Positions 1 through 9,235 of a stretch of DNA of 64,000 nt are shown here, piece by piece (the first letter of the stretch is position 1; each line of letters starts with the position of its first letter). The position numbers and the translations under genes were made by a program. Under the pieces are notes generated by a model that saw only the letters and a list, made by a program, of their open reading frames with translations, ran no database searches and was not told the origin of the DNA. Source of the stretch: Pseudomonas anuradhapurensis (GTDB lineage: Bacteria; Pseudomonadota; Gammaproteobacteria; Pseudomonadales; Pseudomonadaceae); contig NZ_CP077097.1 in NCBI RefSeq assembly GCF_014269225.2, forward strand, positions 1,995,001 to 2,059,000, in the 5' to 3' direction.

Positions 1-425
<425 letters not shown>

Positions 426-559
426 TATAACACCCAAGCAATTTGCTGACGCAGATTGCGGTGGTGAAGATGATACGAACCGAAAGTTCGCAACGAACCA
501 CACATATCACATATCCGAATTCGCTGGAGTGTCTACCAAGACCTTCTGGCAACAGAATT

Positions 560-676
560 TCTTGACGACCATAGAGCATTGGAACCACCTGATCCCATCC
601 CGAACTCAGTAGTGAAACGATGCATCGCCGATGGTAGTGTGGGGCTTCCCCATGTGAGAGTAGGTCATCGTCAAGA
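560..676 (+). rRNA. 5S ribosomal RNA
   Basis: The terminal helix CTTGACGA/TCGTCAAG closes a segment of about 116 nt containing the conserved ATCCCATCCCGAACTCAG block and the GATGGTAGTGTGGGG block. It is the last gene of the rRNA operon and is followed at once by a strong terminator. The ends are good to a base or two. Confidence 0.96.
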
Positions 677-686
677 TTCATTTCGC

Positions 687-720
687 AAAACCCCTATCTG
701 CGCATGCAGATAGGGGTTTT
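687..720 (+). terminator. rrn operon terminator
   Basis: A perfect 14-bp stem (AAAACCCCTATCTG with its complement) around the six-base loop CGCATG starts 11 bases after the 5S rRNA. The right arm ends in TTTT. It is a typical rho-independent terminator of an rRNA operon. Confidence 0.9.
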
Positions 721-750
721 GTCTTTGCGCCGGCAAAACCAGCGCGACCT

Positions 751-887
751 TGTAGGAGCGGCCTTGCGTCGCGATCGGCCGCACAGCGGCCGCCACCCTG
801 CAACCCCTATCTACCTGGCAAACCGCGTCGCCTGTTTCGCGGCTAAAGCCGCTCCTGCACCGATCGCGACGCAAGGCCGCTCCTACA
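751..887. repeat. REP-like inverted repeat pair, family A
   Basis: Two 26-bp arms (751-776 and 862-887) are perfect inverted copies containing the unit GGAGCGGCCTTGCGTCGCGA. A third partial unit (CGGCTAAAGCCGCTCCTGCA) lies just before the right arm. The same unit, with small changes, recurs at 59270-59371 and 61637-61757. It fills the gap between the rrn terminator and the next gene. Known Pseudomonas REP elements behave this way; I see no transposase. Confidence 0.75.
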
Positions 888-1018
888 GCGCTGGGCAATA
901 TTCGCGTACCCACACCAAGCACGCACAGCAACCGCAATCATGAAAAGTGCGTCATTTTGGTCTGATGAATCCGCGCACAATGTTACGCTCGCGGAAACAC
1001 TCAGCACGGAAACCCACC

Positions 1019-2827
1019 ATGGAAATGAACTGGCACCAGGCCCTGCAAGAGAGCCTGAGCTGGCTGGCAATCGCCTCGTTCACCACCCTTGTCTGCTTTG
1101 CTGCAGCCGCCACACTGGCCGTGCGCTTCACGCGCTGGGGCAGCCAGTTCTGGCAGCTTGCCGGGCCCTATTTCAATTTCAGGCGCAGCTGGCGGCCGCT
1201 GCTGGTGTTCGCACTGCTCCTCGTGCTGACGTTATTCTCGGTGCGCCTGAACGTGCTGTTCTCGTTCTGGTACAACGGCTTCTACAGCGCCTTGCAGGGC
1301 CTTGACCAAGCGGCCTTCTGGTACCTGCTCGGCGTCTTCGCAGTGTTGGCCACCATCCATGTGCTGCGCTCGCTGTTCAACTTTTATGTAAGCCAGGCGT
1401 TCAGCATCAAATGGCGGGTGTGGCTGACCGAGCGTCTGACCCACGACTGGATGCAGGGCGATGCCTACTACCGCGGCCAGTTCCTCGCTGAGCCGGTAGA
1501 CAACCCCGACCAGCGTATCGAGCTGGACGTCAACGCCTTCGTCAGCAACTCGGTGACCCTGGCACTGGGCGCGGTCAGCGCGCTGGTGTCGCTGGTGGCC
1601 TTCACCGGGATTCTCTGGGGGCTGTCCGCCCCGCTGGCGGTCGCCGGCATGGAGATCCCCCGGGCAATGGTGTTCGCCGTGTATCTGTATGTCATCGTCG
1701 CCACCTGGATTGCCTTCCGCCTCGGGCGCCCGCTGATTCGCCTGAACTTCCTCAACGAGAAGCTCACCGCGAACTTCCGTTATGCATTGATGCGCCTGCG
1801 CGAAAATGCCGAGAACATCGCCTTCTATCAGGGCGCGCAGGTCGAGCGACGCACTTTGCTGGGCCGCTTTGGCGCCTTGATCGTGAATGCCTGGGCGCTG
1901 GTTTACCGAAACCTCAAGTTCAGTGGGTTCAACCTGGGGGTCAGCCAGGTGGCGGTGGTCTTCCCGTTCATTCTCCAGGCCCCGCGCTTCTTCAGCGGTG
2001 CGATCAAGCTGGGTGATGTCATGCAGACCTCCCAGGCCTTTGGCCAGGTGCAGGATTCACTGTCGTTCTTCCGCGAATCGTATGATGCGTTCGCCCAGTA
2101 CCGGGCGACCCTTGACCGTCTTACCGGCTTCCTCGATGCCAACGCGCAGGCAAGCGCCTTGCCACGTGTCACCACCCAGGACCAAGCACAGGCCCTGGAG
2201 ATTGCAGGCCTGCAGGTGCTGCGCCCGGACGGGCATACCCTTATCGCCGACCTGGAGCTTGACCTGCGTGCCGGCCAGGCGCTGCTGATCAAGGGCCCGT
2301 CGGGTAGCGGCAAGACCACGCTGCTGCGTGCCCTGGCCGGCCTGTGGCCGTATGCCGAAGGCGCGGTCAGGCGGCCGCTGGGCCATCAGGCCCTGTTCCT
2401 GTCGCAGCGCCCGTACCTGCCGCTGGGTGATCTGCGCACCGTCATCGCCTACCCGGAGGCTGGCAACCCGGAAGACGCACCACGGATGCAGCAGGTGTTG
2501 TGCCAGGTCAACCTTGCCCACCTGGCCGAGCGGTTGGAGGTCAATTGTGACTGGTCACACATTCTTTCGGTCGGGGAACAGCAGCGCCTGGCGTTCGCGC
2601 GGGTCCTGTTCAACCGGCCCCAAGTGGTGTTCCTCGACGAGTCCACTTCGGCAATGGACGAAGGGCTCGAGCATGCCTTGTACGCGCTGTTGCGTACGGA
2701 AATGCCGAGCACCTTGCTGGTCAGTGTCGGGCATCGCAGCACGTTGGCGGGGTTCCATACCCATCGCCTGGAAGTGGACGGGCAGGGTGGTTGGTCGTTA
2801 CTGGAGCAGCACCCGGCGCTGGTGTAG
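1019..2827 (+). CDS. SbmA/BacA-like ABC transporter, fused permease-ATPase
   Basis: This 602-residue protein joins an N-terminal SbmA/BacA-type membrane domain (hydrophobic segments at about 15-37, 60-80, 100-120 and 180-240) to a C-terminal ABC ATPase. Walker A is GPSGSGKTT at about 426, the signature is LSVGEQQR at about 516, and Walker B is VVFLDES at about 536. Family members (YddA/BacA-related) export or import peptides and lipids across the inner membrane; the substrate here is unknown. An in-frame GTG at 947 could extend the protein by 24 residues, but the ATG at 1019 fits the family start and follows a GGA stretch. It is a single gene, convergent with the MFS gene. Confidence 0.85.
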   Translation: MEMNWHQALQESLSWLAIASFTTLVCFAAAATLAVRFTRWGSQFWQLAGPYFNFRRSWRPLLVFALLLVLTLFSVRLNVLFSFWYNGFYSALQGLDQAAFWYLLGVFAVLATIHVLRSLFNFYVSQAFSIKWRVWLTERLTHDWMQGDAYYRGQFLAEPVDNPDQRIELDVNAFVSNSVTLALGAVSALVSLVAFTGILWGLSAPLAVAGMEIPRAMVFAVYLYVIVATWIAFRLGRPLIRLNFLNEKLTANFRYALMRLRENAENIAFYQGAQVERRTLLGRFGALIVNAWALVYRNLKFSGFNLGVSQVAVVFPFILQAPRFFSGAIKLGDVMQTSQAFGQVQDSLSFFRESYDAFAQYRATLDRLTGFLDANAQASALPRVTTQDQAQALEIAGLQVLRPDGHTLIADLELDLRAGQALLIKGPSGSGKTTLLRALAGLWPYAEGAVRRPLGHQALFLSQRPYLPLGDLRTVIAYPEAGNPEDAPRMQQVLCQVNLAHLAERLEVNCDWSHILSVGEQQRLAFARVLFNRPQVVFLDESTSAMDEGLEHALYALLRTEMPSTLLVSVGHRSTLAGFHTHRLEVDGQGGWSLLEQHPALV

Positions 2828-2870
2828 GGCCGTTCAGCGCGCATAGCCATGATCTGGCCGCCTGCTGGGC

Positions 2871-4073
2871 TCAGCGTAACAACGCCACGCCCAGCAGGGT
2901 GGCGCTGGCAAAGCCCGCGCCGGCCAGGAAGGTTGCCTGGAACCCGGCACCGTCCCACAGCAGCCCGGCCACCACGCTGGCCGCCAGCAGCGCCACCCCG
3001 GTCAGCAGGTTGAACAGCCCGAAGGCTGTACCGCGCAGGTCGGCCGGGGCGCTGTCGGCAATCATCGCGGCAAAGATGCCTTGGCTGAAACCCAGGTGCA
3101 GGCCCCAGGCGGCAACTCCCAGAGCAAGCCCGCTCCAGCCGGGCAGCAGGGCCAGCAGCAGGTCGGCGGCGATCAGCAGGCCCAACCCCATCATCAATAC
3201 GGCTCGCCGGCCCATGTGGTCCGACAGGGCCCCGGCGGGATAGGCCGACAGCGAGTAGGCCAGCGCCATCAGCACCAGCACCGCCGGGGCCCACAGCGGC
3301 GCCAGGCCCATGTCCTGTGCGCGCAACAGCAGGAACGCCTCGCTGAAGCGGGCGAGGGTGAACAGCGTGGCCAGGCCGATCAGCCGCCAATAGGCCGGCC
3401 CCAGGCGAACCAGTGCGTGCAGTGCCAGCGGTGAACGCAGCGGCCTGGGGGTGGCCGGCGTTTCAGGCTCGTGGACGAAGGCGATGAGGATGTACACCGC
3501 CGCGAACGCCGGGAGCACCGCCACCCAGAACACGGTCTGGAAATGGCTCGCCGTCATCCACATCAATGCGATGGCGAGCAATGGCCCCAGAAAGGCGCCA
3601 ACCGTGTCGAGCGCCTGGCGCAGGCCGAAGGCCGCACCGCGCAGTTCCGCCGGGGTGACATCAGCCACCAGCGCATCCCGCGGCGCCCCGCGAATACCCT
3701 TGCCCACGCGGTCGACGAAGCGCGCCGCGACCAGCCACCCCAAACCCGCAGCCAAGGGAAACACCGGCTTGGTCAGCGCCCCCAGGCCATAGCCCAGCAC
3801 CGTCAGCAGCTTGCGCTTGCCCAGGCGGTCGCTCAGGGCTCCAGAAAACACTTTGGTGATCGCGGCCGTCGCTTCGGCGATGCCCTCGATAACGCCCACG
3901 GCGACCACCGAAGTGCCGAGCACCGTGACCATGTACAACGGCAGCAGGGCGTGGATCATCTCCGAAGAAATATCCATGAACATCGAAACGAAGCCCAGCG
4001 CCCAGACGCTACGGGGGATTTTCAGCAGGTGTTTGCCGGCGCCCCGGGGGCGGCTTGGTTGGTGGCTATGCAT
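2871..4073 (-). CDS. MFS transporter
   Basis: This 400-residue major facilitator protein has about 12 hydrophobic segments. The MFS loop 2-3 motif appears as GALSDRLGKRKLL in the first half and is repeated as GALSDHMGRRAVL in the second, and a RVGKGIRGAPRDAL segment lies between them. The start ATG (4073) was chosen over much longer upstream frames because the protein there begins with a short basic tail followed by transmembrane helix 1. It is divergent from the histidine phosphatase gene with about 180 bp between starts. The substrate is not predictable; drug or sugar efflux are both possible. Confidence 0.85.
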   Translation of the reverse strand: MHSHQPSRPRGAGKHLLKIPRSVWALGFVSMFMDISSEMIHALLPLYMVTVLGTSVVAVGVIEGIAEATAAITKVFSGALSDRLGKRKLLTVLGYGLGALTKPVFPLAAGLGWLVAARFVDRVGKGIRGAPRDALVADVTPAELRGAAFGLRQALDTVGAFLGPLLAIALMWMTASHFQTVFWVAVLPAFAAVYILIAFVHEPETPATPRPLRSPLALHALVRLGPAYWRLIGLATLFTLARFSEAFLLLRAQDMGLAPLWAPAVLVLMALAYSLSAYPAGALSDHMGRRAVLMMGLGLLIAADLLLALLPGWSGLALGVAAWGLHLGFSQGIFAAMIADSAPADLRGTAFGLFNLLTGVALLAASVVAGLLWDGAGFQATFLAGAGFASATLLGVALLR

Positions 4074-4253
4074 GGTGGGCTCTGCAGGGTCGCTACGCTC
4101 CCAACTGTAGGAGGCGGCGGGCAGGATGCAAATTGCGATTGGCGCACACGACGTGCTGCACGCCACACCGGTGGTTGCCGGCCACGATTGTTGCGGCAAG
4201 AATTGTCTCGGCATGCTAAACCATGCAGCCCTGCCACCAACGAGAGATGCCCG

Positions 4254-4793
4254 GTGAAAGCCGTCCGCCTGACCCTGATCTGCCATGCCCTGACCCAGGC
4301 CCAGAAGAGCGGGCGTCTCCACCACAGCGACGACGCTATCCTGCCGTTGGTTGCACCGCCTTTCGCTGACCTTAGCAGGGTGTCGGTGCTGACCGCGCCA
4401 GAGCGGCGAGCGTACCAAACAGCGGCATTGTTGCCAGGGCGGGTAGAGGTCGAGCCAGCGCTGGCCGATTGCGACCTGGGGCGTTGGCGCGGGTTGCCGT
4501 TGAAGCAGTTGCAGGCCGAGCAACCGCAGGCTCTGGCCGAATGGCTGCAGGATCCGGCCAGTGATGTGCACGGTGGCGAGTCGTTTGTCGCGCTTTGCCA
4601 GCGCATGGCCGCCTGGCTGGCGGCCTTCGACAGGCCAGGTGAATGGATGGCAATCACCCACCCGATGAACATGCGCGCAGTGCTGGTGCAGGTGCTCGGC
4701 TGCCCGCCGGGTGCTGGCCAGCGGATCGATGTGTTACCGCTGTCGCGCCTGGACCTGAGCTTTACCGGGCAGTGGCGCCTGCGCCTGGGATGA
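4254..4793 (+). CDS. Histidine phosphatase family protein with altered RHG motif
   Basis: This 179-residue protein has the layout of a short phosphoglycerate-mutase-like phosphatase. It contains an N-terminal beta strand with LICHA, an acidic DCDLGRWRG segment near residue 80, and the C-terminal catalytic histidine in ITHPMNMRA near residue 140. The usual RHG motif reads CHA, so the first phosphate-binding arginine is missing, which questions ordinary phosphatase activity. The GTG start follows GAGAG; the ATG at 4247 is out of frame. Relatives act on alpha-ribazole phosphate or phosphohistidine; the substrate here is unknown. Confidence 0.75.
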   Translation: MKAVRLTLICHALTQAQKSGRLHHSDDAILPLVAPPFADLSRVSVLTAPERRAYQTAALLPGRVEVEPALADCDLGRWRGLPLKQLQAEQPQALAEWLQDPASDVHGGESFVALCQRMAAWLAAFDRPGEWMAITHPMNMRAVLVQVLGCPPGAGQRIDVLPLSRLDLSFTGQWRLRLG

Positions 4794-4796
4794 GGC

Positions 4797-5582
4797 TCAG
4801 AACGCCAGCTTGTAGCCGATCAGCAGCAGCATCGCCGCCAGGCACGGGCGCAGCACGCGGTCGGAAATCCGCCCGGTGAGGTGGCTGCCCAGGTAGATGC
4901 CCGGCAGCGAGCCCAGCAACAGGTAACCCAGCAGCGACCAGTCCATGTTGCCCATACCCGCGTGGCCCAGGCCCGCTACCAAGGTCAGCGGCACGGCATG
5001 GGCGATCTCGGTACCGACCAGGCGACGCGTGACCAGGAACGGGTACAGCAGGAACAGCGCCACGGTACCCAGGGCGCCGGCACCGATGGAGGTGAGCGTG
5101 ACCATTACCCCGAGCACCACGCCAGTGAGCACGGTGAGGATGTTGAGGCTGCGGTCGCTGAGGTGATAGTGGTCGCCGGCATGACGGCTGGCGAAGGCTT
5201 GCAGGCGCGATTTGAACAGGATGGCCAACGCGGTGAGGATCAGCACCACCGCCAGGCCTTGCTTGATGATCGCGTTGAGCGCCGAAGTGTCGGTATGCAA
5301 GGTACTGAGGAACCACAACGTCAGCGCCGCTGCGGGCACGCTGCCGAGGCTCAGCAGGCCAGTGATCTTCCAGTCGACGTTGTGGTTACGCGCATGCACC
5401 CAGACGCCACTGGCCTTGGTGACGGCGGCATACAGCAGGTCGGTACCGACTGCCGTTGCCGGGCTGATGCCAAACCACAACAGGATCGGGGTCATCAGCG
5501 AGCCGCCGCCGACGCCGGTCATGCCGACGATGAAACCCACGATCAGGCCCGCAATGGTGAAACCGAAAGAACCTACATCCAT
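4797..5582 (-). CDS. TauE/SafE family sulfite exporter-like permease
   Basis: This 261-residue membrane protein has about eight hydrophobic segments in two similar halves. The glycine-rich N-terminal stretch (LIVGFIVGMTGVGGGSLMTP, residues about 13-32) is diagnostic of the TauE/SafE family, and the second half carries a related segment. Family members export sulfite, sulfoacetate or related organosulfur anions, but assignments are weak without neighbours. It is convergent with the histidine phosphatase, with 3 bp between stops. The AT-rich stretch 5620-5680 upstream probably holds its promoter. Confidence 0.85.
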   Translation of the reverse strand: MDVGSFGFTIAGLIVGFIVGMTGVGGGSLMTPILLWFGISPATAVGTDLLYAAVTKASGVWVHARNHNVDWKITGLLSLGSVPAAALTLWFLSTLHTDTSALNAIIKQGLAVVLILTALAILFKSRLQAFASRHAGDHYHLSDRSLNILTVLTGVVLGVMVTLTSIGAGALGTVALFLLYPFLVTRRLVGTEIAHAVPLTLVAGLGHAGMGNMDWSLLGYLLLGSLPGIYLGSHLTGRISDRVLRPCLAAMLLLIGYKLAF

Positions 5583-5743
5583 ACGCTACTCGACCGCCCA
5601 ACTTTGCCCGTTATCGGATGCAGCCAGCATATAGATTTTTTTATAGCCAAATAGACTTGTTCGTTATTAGGTTATAACCGCGGCTGGCCTCGCCCAGGCG
5701 GCCAGGGCAGTTTCAACAGGCCTGTCATGCGGATCAGGGCAAC

Positions 5744-6352
5744 TCAGCGATCGGTCATCACCACCATCACATGCGCATCGCCGCCGTCATCACTTTCCGA
5801 CAGGTAGATGTGCCCCACCTGGCTGTCGAAATACGCAGTCTCCTGTGGCCCGATGCTCACCGCTTCGCCGGTTTCGAACTCGATGCGCACGCGCCCGCTC
5901 AGTACCACGGCGAACTCTTGTCCGGGGTGACGGATGAAATCATCGAACTGCCCACGTTCGCGCGCAATGATGCGGGCATAGGCCGGCGTCATGCGGCGCT
6001 CGGGAAAGTCGCCAGCGATCGGGTGATAGTCATAGGTGCCGGTCGAGTAGCCCGCCGCCGTCGGCAGCGAGTCGACCACTACGGTCACCGGTGCCGGAGC
6101 GGCGACCGTGCCACCGGCACGCAGCAGCAGGGCAATGTCGACATTCAGCGCGCGGGCGGCGGCGGCGAGTTTTTCGTAGCTCACCGAAACCTGAGCCAGT
6201 TCCATTTTCGACAAGGTGGACACAGGTACGCCACTGGCCTCGGACAATTGCTTGAGGGTCAGCTGGCGTGTCTTGCGCACCTGGCGCAGGCGCTGGCCGA
6301 CAATGGCACGGTCCAGCAGGGGTAGGGCAGCGGGCATTCGGGTTCTCGGCAT
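5744..6352 (-). CDS. HTH-cupin (XRE family) transcriptional regulator
   Basis: This 202-residue protein has an N-terminal XRE helix-turn-helix (residues about 18-72, with LKQLSEASGVPVSTLSKME as recognition region) and a C-terminal cupin fold (about 125-195, with the PGQEFAVVLSGRVRIEFE strand pair). This architecture is common in regulators that sense small amines or amino acids. It is divergent from the FAD oxidoreductase gene across a 97-bp AT-rich gap holding a tandem repeat that is a likely operator. It probably controls itself and the 6450-9095 genes. Confidence 0.88.
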   Translation of the reverse strand: MPRTRMPAALPLLDRAIVGQRLRQVRKTRQLTLKQLSEASGVPVSTLSKMELAQVSVSYEKLAAAARALNVDIALLLRAGGTVAAPAPVTVVVDSLPTAAGYSTGTYDYHPIAGDFPERRMTPAYARIIARERGQFDDFIRHPGQEFAVVLSGRVRIEFETGEAVSIGPQETAYFDSQVGHIYLSESDDGGDAHVMVVMTDR

Positions 6353-6397
6353 GCGTCGTTGGTCGGCTATCTTACCTTGCGCACTTGCACGCGGCTA

Positions 6398-6435
6398 AAT
6401 TCTCATATATTAGAATTCTCATAAATGATAATTAC
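6398..6435. promoter_or_regulatory. Tandem AATTCTCATA repeats, candidate operator of the HTH-cupin regulator
   Basis: AATTCTCATA occurs at 6398-6407 and again at 6414-6423, a 16-bp shift. The surrounding bases are also similar (TATTA versus AATGA). The block is far more AT-rich than its surroundings and lies between two divergent starts, 15 to 50 bases upstream of the FAD oxidoreductase ATG. It could contain both the operator and the -10 regions. Confidence 0.5.
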
Positions 6436-6449
6436 CGACAGGAGCGTGC

Positions 6450-7586
6450 ATGAACCCTATCTACGACACCCTGATCATTGGCGCCGGTATCGCCGGAGCA
6501 TCGCTGGGCTATCGCCTGGCGGGTCAGCAGAAGGTGCTGCTGCTCGAGCGTGAGGCGCAGCCTGGCTACCATTCCACCGGGCGTTCGGCAGCGATGTTCA
6601 TGGAGGCTTACGGCACCCCGCAGATCCAGGCATTGACCCGCGCCAGCCGGGCCTTCTACGCAGCGCCACCGCCTGGCTTCTGCGAGCACCCGTTGCTGGA
6701 ACCGCGTGGCTGCCTGTATGTGGCCAGCCTGGAACAGCGCGGGCTGCTCGAGCAGGCCCATGCGCAGAACCTGGCCAACGGCACCGAAGTCAGCCTGCTC
6801 GACCGCGATGCCGCCTTGGCCCTGGTGCCGTGCCTGCGTGGCGAGACGCTGGCCGGTGCGGTGCTGGAGCCGGGGGCGATGGATCTGGACGTGCACGCCC
6901 TGCACCAGGGGTTCCTGCGCGGCTATCGCGGAGCCGGCGGGGCGTTGCGCTGCAACGCCGAGCTGATCCGGGCCTGCTACCAGGATGAGTTGTGGCAGGT
7001 TGAGCTGGGCGATGGCAGCTCGGTGCAGGCGCGCCAGCTGGTCAATGCCGCAGGTGCCTGGGCCGACCGCGTCGCCGAGCAGTGCGGCGTGGCGCGGATC
7101 GGCCTGCAACCGTGCCGGCGCAGCGCGTTCACCTTCCCCGGCCCGGCAGACCAGGACTTCGCCCGCTGGCCGGCGGTGATCGGCGTCGACGAAAGCTTCT
7201 ACTTCAAGCCCGACGCCGGCCAACTGCTGGGCTCGCCAGCCAATGCCGACCCGGTCGAACCCCAGGACGCCGCGCCCGAAGAACTCGACGTGGCGTTGGG
7301 TATCTTCAACATCGAAAGCATGACCACCCTGGCGATCCGTCGGCCAAGCCACACCTGGGCCGGGCTGCGCTCGTTCGTCGCCGACGGGGACCTGGTAATC
7401 GGCTTCGATGTGCACGCGCCAGCGTTTTTCTGGCTGGCGGCACAAGGTGGCTATGGCATCCAGTCCGCTGCGGGCGCCTCGCGCCTGGCCGCCGACCTGC
7501 TGCTCGGCCAACCGCTGTGCACCGAACTTGTCAGCCAGGGCGTGGCGCCCGAGCGCCTGTCCCCGGCCCGTTTCCAGCAACCCTGA
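6450..7586 (+). CDS. FAD-dependent amine/D-amino-acid oxidoreductase (DAO family)
   Basis: This 378-residue flavoprotein starts with a Rossmann dinucleotide motif (IIGAGIAGASLGYRLA, residues 8-23). Next come the STGRSAAMF segment typical of DAO-type enzymes (near 45) and a C-terminal FAD-binding stretch (AAQGGYGIQSAAGASRLAADL). The family oxidises the C-N bond of amino acids or amines to an imine. A RidA gene begins 12 bp after its stop, which fits an enzyme that releases reactive imine/enamine products. RBS ACAGGAG precedes the ATG. D-amino acid, glycine-like or opine substrates are all possible. Confidence 0.86.
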   Translation: MNPIYDTLIIGAGIAGASLGYRLAGQQKVLLLEREAQPGYHSTGRSAAMFMEAYGTPQIQALTRASRAFYAAPPPGFCEHPLLEPRGCLYVASLEQRGLLEQAHAQNLANGTEVSLLDRDAALALVPCLRGETLAGAVLEPGAMDLDVHALHQGFLRGYRGAGGALRCNAELIRACYQDELWQVELGDGSSVQARQLVNAAGAWADRVAEQCGVARIGLQPCRRSAFTFPGPADQDFARWPAVIGVDESFYFKPDAGQLLGSPANADPVEPQDAAPEELDVALGIFNIESMTTLAIRRPSHTWAGLRSFVADGDLVIGFDVHAPAFFWLAAQGGYGIQSAAGASRLAADLLLGQPLCTELVSQGVAPERLSPARFQQP

Positions 7587-7598
7587 AAGGAGCTTTAC

Positions 7599-7976
7599 AT
7601 GAGCAATGAGATCCAGCGTTTCCCCAGCAGCCTGCCATTCCCGTTTTCCCGTGCGGTGAAGGCTGGAGGCTTCCTTTTCCTCTCCGGCCAGGTGCCGATG
7701 AGCGCTGCTGGCGAAGTGGTGCGTGGTGACATCCAGACGCAGACCCGTGCGGCCTGCGAGCGCATCGGCGAAAGCCTGGCGGTCTGCGGCGCACGTTTCG
7801 ACCAGGTGGTGAAGGCCACGGTGTGGCTGTCGGACATGAGCCACTTCGCCGGATTCAACGAGGTGTACAAGGAATTCTTCGGCGCGGCGCTGCCGGTGCG
7901 TTCGACCGTGGCTTCGGCATTGGCGCTGGGGGTGGATGTGGAAATTGAAGTGCAGGCGTTCATCGGCGAGTCCTGA
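7599..7976 (+). CDS. ridA: RidA family enamine/imine deaminase
   Basis: This 125-residue single-domain RidA (YjgF/YER057c/UK114) protein has the family SGQVPMSAAGEVV strand near residues 28-40 and the C-terminal RSTVASALALGVDVEIEVQA signature carrying the substrate-binding arginine. It hydrolyses reactive enamine/imine intermediates to keto acids and ammonia. Placement 12 bp after the FAD oxidoreductase stop, with RBS AAAGGAG, indicates one transcript and a dedicated detoxifying role. It may be a pathway-specific subfamily member and not the housekeeping RidA. Confidence 0.9.
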   Translation: MSNEIQRFPSSLPFPFSRAVKAGGFLFLSGQVPMSAAGEVVRGDIQTQTRAACERIGESLAVCGARFDQVVKATVWLSDMSHFAGFNEVYKEFFGAALPVRSTVASALALGVDVEIEVQAFIGES

Positions 7977-8030
7977 GCTGGTGTGCAGGAGCGGCCAGTG
8001 ACACAACAATAATAAAATCCAGAGGTGCAC

Positions 8031-9095
8031 ATGCAAGAACAGCTGAAGATTGCCGGCGCGTTCGTTGGCGTGATCGTGGGGGCGGGGTTCGCCTCGGGGC
8101 GGGAACTGTTGTTGTTCTTCGTCGATTTCGGTGTCTGGGGGTTGCTTGGAGCACTGGTCAGTGCGGCCCTGTTCACGTTGCTCGGCATGGCCTTGGCAGG
8201 GCTGGGCCACCGCCAGCAGGCCACCTCGCACAAGGATGTGATCCAGGCTATCTGTGGCCGTCACCTGGGCCTGTTCGTCGACTGGCTGATCACCTTCTTC
8301 ATGTTCGCCGTCACCGTGGTCATGCTGGCGGGTGGCGGCGCCTTGCTGGAGCAGCAGTTCGGCATCCCGGCACTGAGCGGCAGCATGCTGGTGACGCTGG
8401 TAGTGGTGGGCATCGTGTGCCTGGACGTGCGCAGGGTGATACTGGCGATTGGCGCCATCACGCCGCTGCTGATCCTGGTGGCGTCGGCGATTGCGCTGTA
8501 TGCCGTGTTCACCCGGGAGCAAAGCTTCGCCCAGCTCGACCAGCTGGCCAGCCAGCAACAGGCCGGTGCTCGTCACTGGCTGCTGGGCGCGTGCCTCTAT
8601 GTGTCTTACAACGTGGTTGCCGGTGCGCCGATCCTGGCCATTCTGGGTGGCTCGGCCAAGGGCGAGAACATCGCGATGTGGGGCGGCTTGCTCGGTGGTG
8701 CGGCATTGGGTGGCCTGATGCTGGTGATGAGTGCGGGGCTGTTGTCGCGCCTGGACAGCGTGGCCAACCTGCCGATGCCGATGCTGTCGATTGCCAGTGA
8801 AGTGTCGCCGCTGCTGGGGCTGGTGATGTGTCTGATCATCTTCGGCATGATCGTCAACACCGCAGTGGGTACGCTGTTTTCGTTCCTTTCGCGGCTGTTG
8901 CCGGCGGGCACGACAAAGTTCCGCTGGGCTTCGGTGGCGACCGGGTTGGTGGCGTTCGGCTGCAGCCTGGTGGGGTTCATCAGCCTGGTCGGTGAAGTGT
9001 ATCCGCTGTTTGGCTATCTGGGCTTCGTGCTGATGGCGGCGGTGTTGCTGGCCTGGGTGCGGCGGGGCAGGGCTGTGAAAGCAGCGGTGGTGTAG
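8031..9095 (+). CDS. YkvI-like membrane transporter
   Basis: This 354-residue, very hydrophobic protein has about ten membrane segments. The glycine-rich first helix (GAFVGVIVGAGFASGRELLL) is unwound-helix-like, as in LeuT-fold carriers, and matches the YkvI family (COG3949) of putative amino-acid or cation-coupled transporters. I chose the ATG at 8031, with RBS AGAGG ten bases upstream, over the GTG at 8025. It follows ridA by 54 bp on the same strand and is likely to move the substrate of the oxidoreductase. The exact substrate is unknown. Confidence 0.78.
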   Translation: MQEQLKIAGAFVGVIVGAGFASGRELLLFFVDFGVWGLLGALVSAALFTLLGMALAGLGHRQQATSHKDVIQAICGRHLGLFVDWLITFFMFAVTVVMLAGGGALLEQQFGIPALSGSMLVTLVVVGIVCLDVRRVILAIGAITPLLILVASAIALYAVFTREQSFAQLDQLASQQQAGARHWLLGACLYVSYNVVAGAPILAILGGSAKGENIAMWGGLLGGAALGGLMLVMSAGLLSRLDSVANLPMPMLSIASEVSPLLGLVMCLIIFGMIVNTAVGTLFSFLSRLLPAGTTKFRWASVATGLVAFGCSLVGFISLVGEVYPLFGYLGFVLMAAVLLAWVRRGRAVKAAVV

Positions 9096-9235
9096 GGCTG
9101 CTGGGCAGCCCTGTCGCCGGCCAGCCAGCCACCTCGGTTGCAGTGGCTGCACGTCATTTGCAGTCACTGTGGGCGCTGGCTTGCCGGCGATAGGGGCGGT
9201 ACGGGCGGCAGCAGCCCGTGCCGCCTGATCCGCCG
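9096..9235. repeat. REP-like repeat, family B, between convergent genes
   Basis: The gap holds GGCTGCTGGGCAGCCC-type and GCTGGCTTGCCGGCGAT units in inverted orientation around GCAGTGGCTGCACG. Closely similar units recur at 13815-13935. It separates two convergent genes and may serve as their transcription end. No T-run is evident. Confidence 0.55.

Noticed and set aside
948..964. TGCGTCATTTTGGTCTG upstream of the ABC exporter resembles an NtrC site
   Set aside because: Only one half matches well and no -24/-12 promoter follows at a suitable distance.
6421..6436. ATAAATGATAATTACC as a Fur box
   Set aside because: Only a partial GATAAT-type match, better explained by the tandem AATTCTCATA repeat; no iron gene is nearby.
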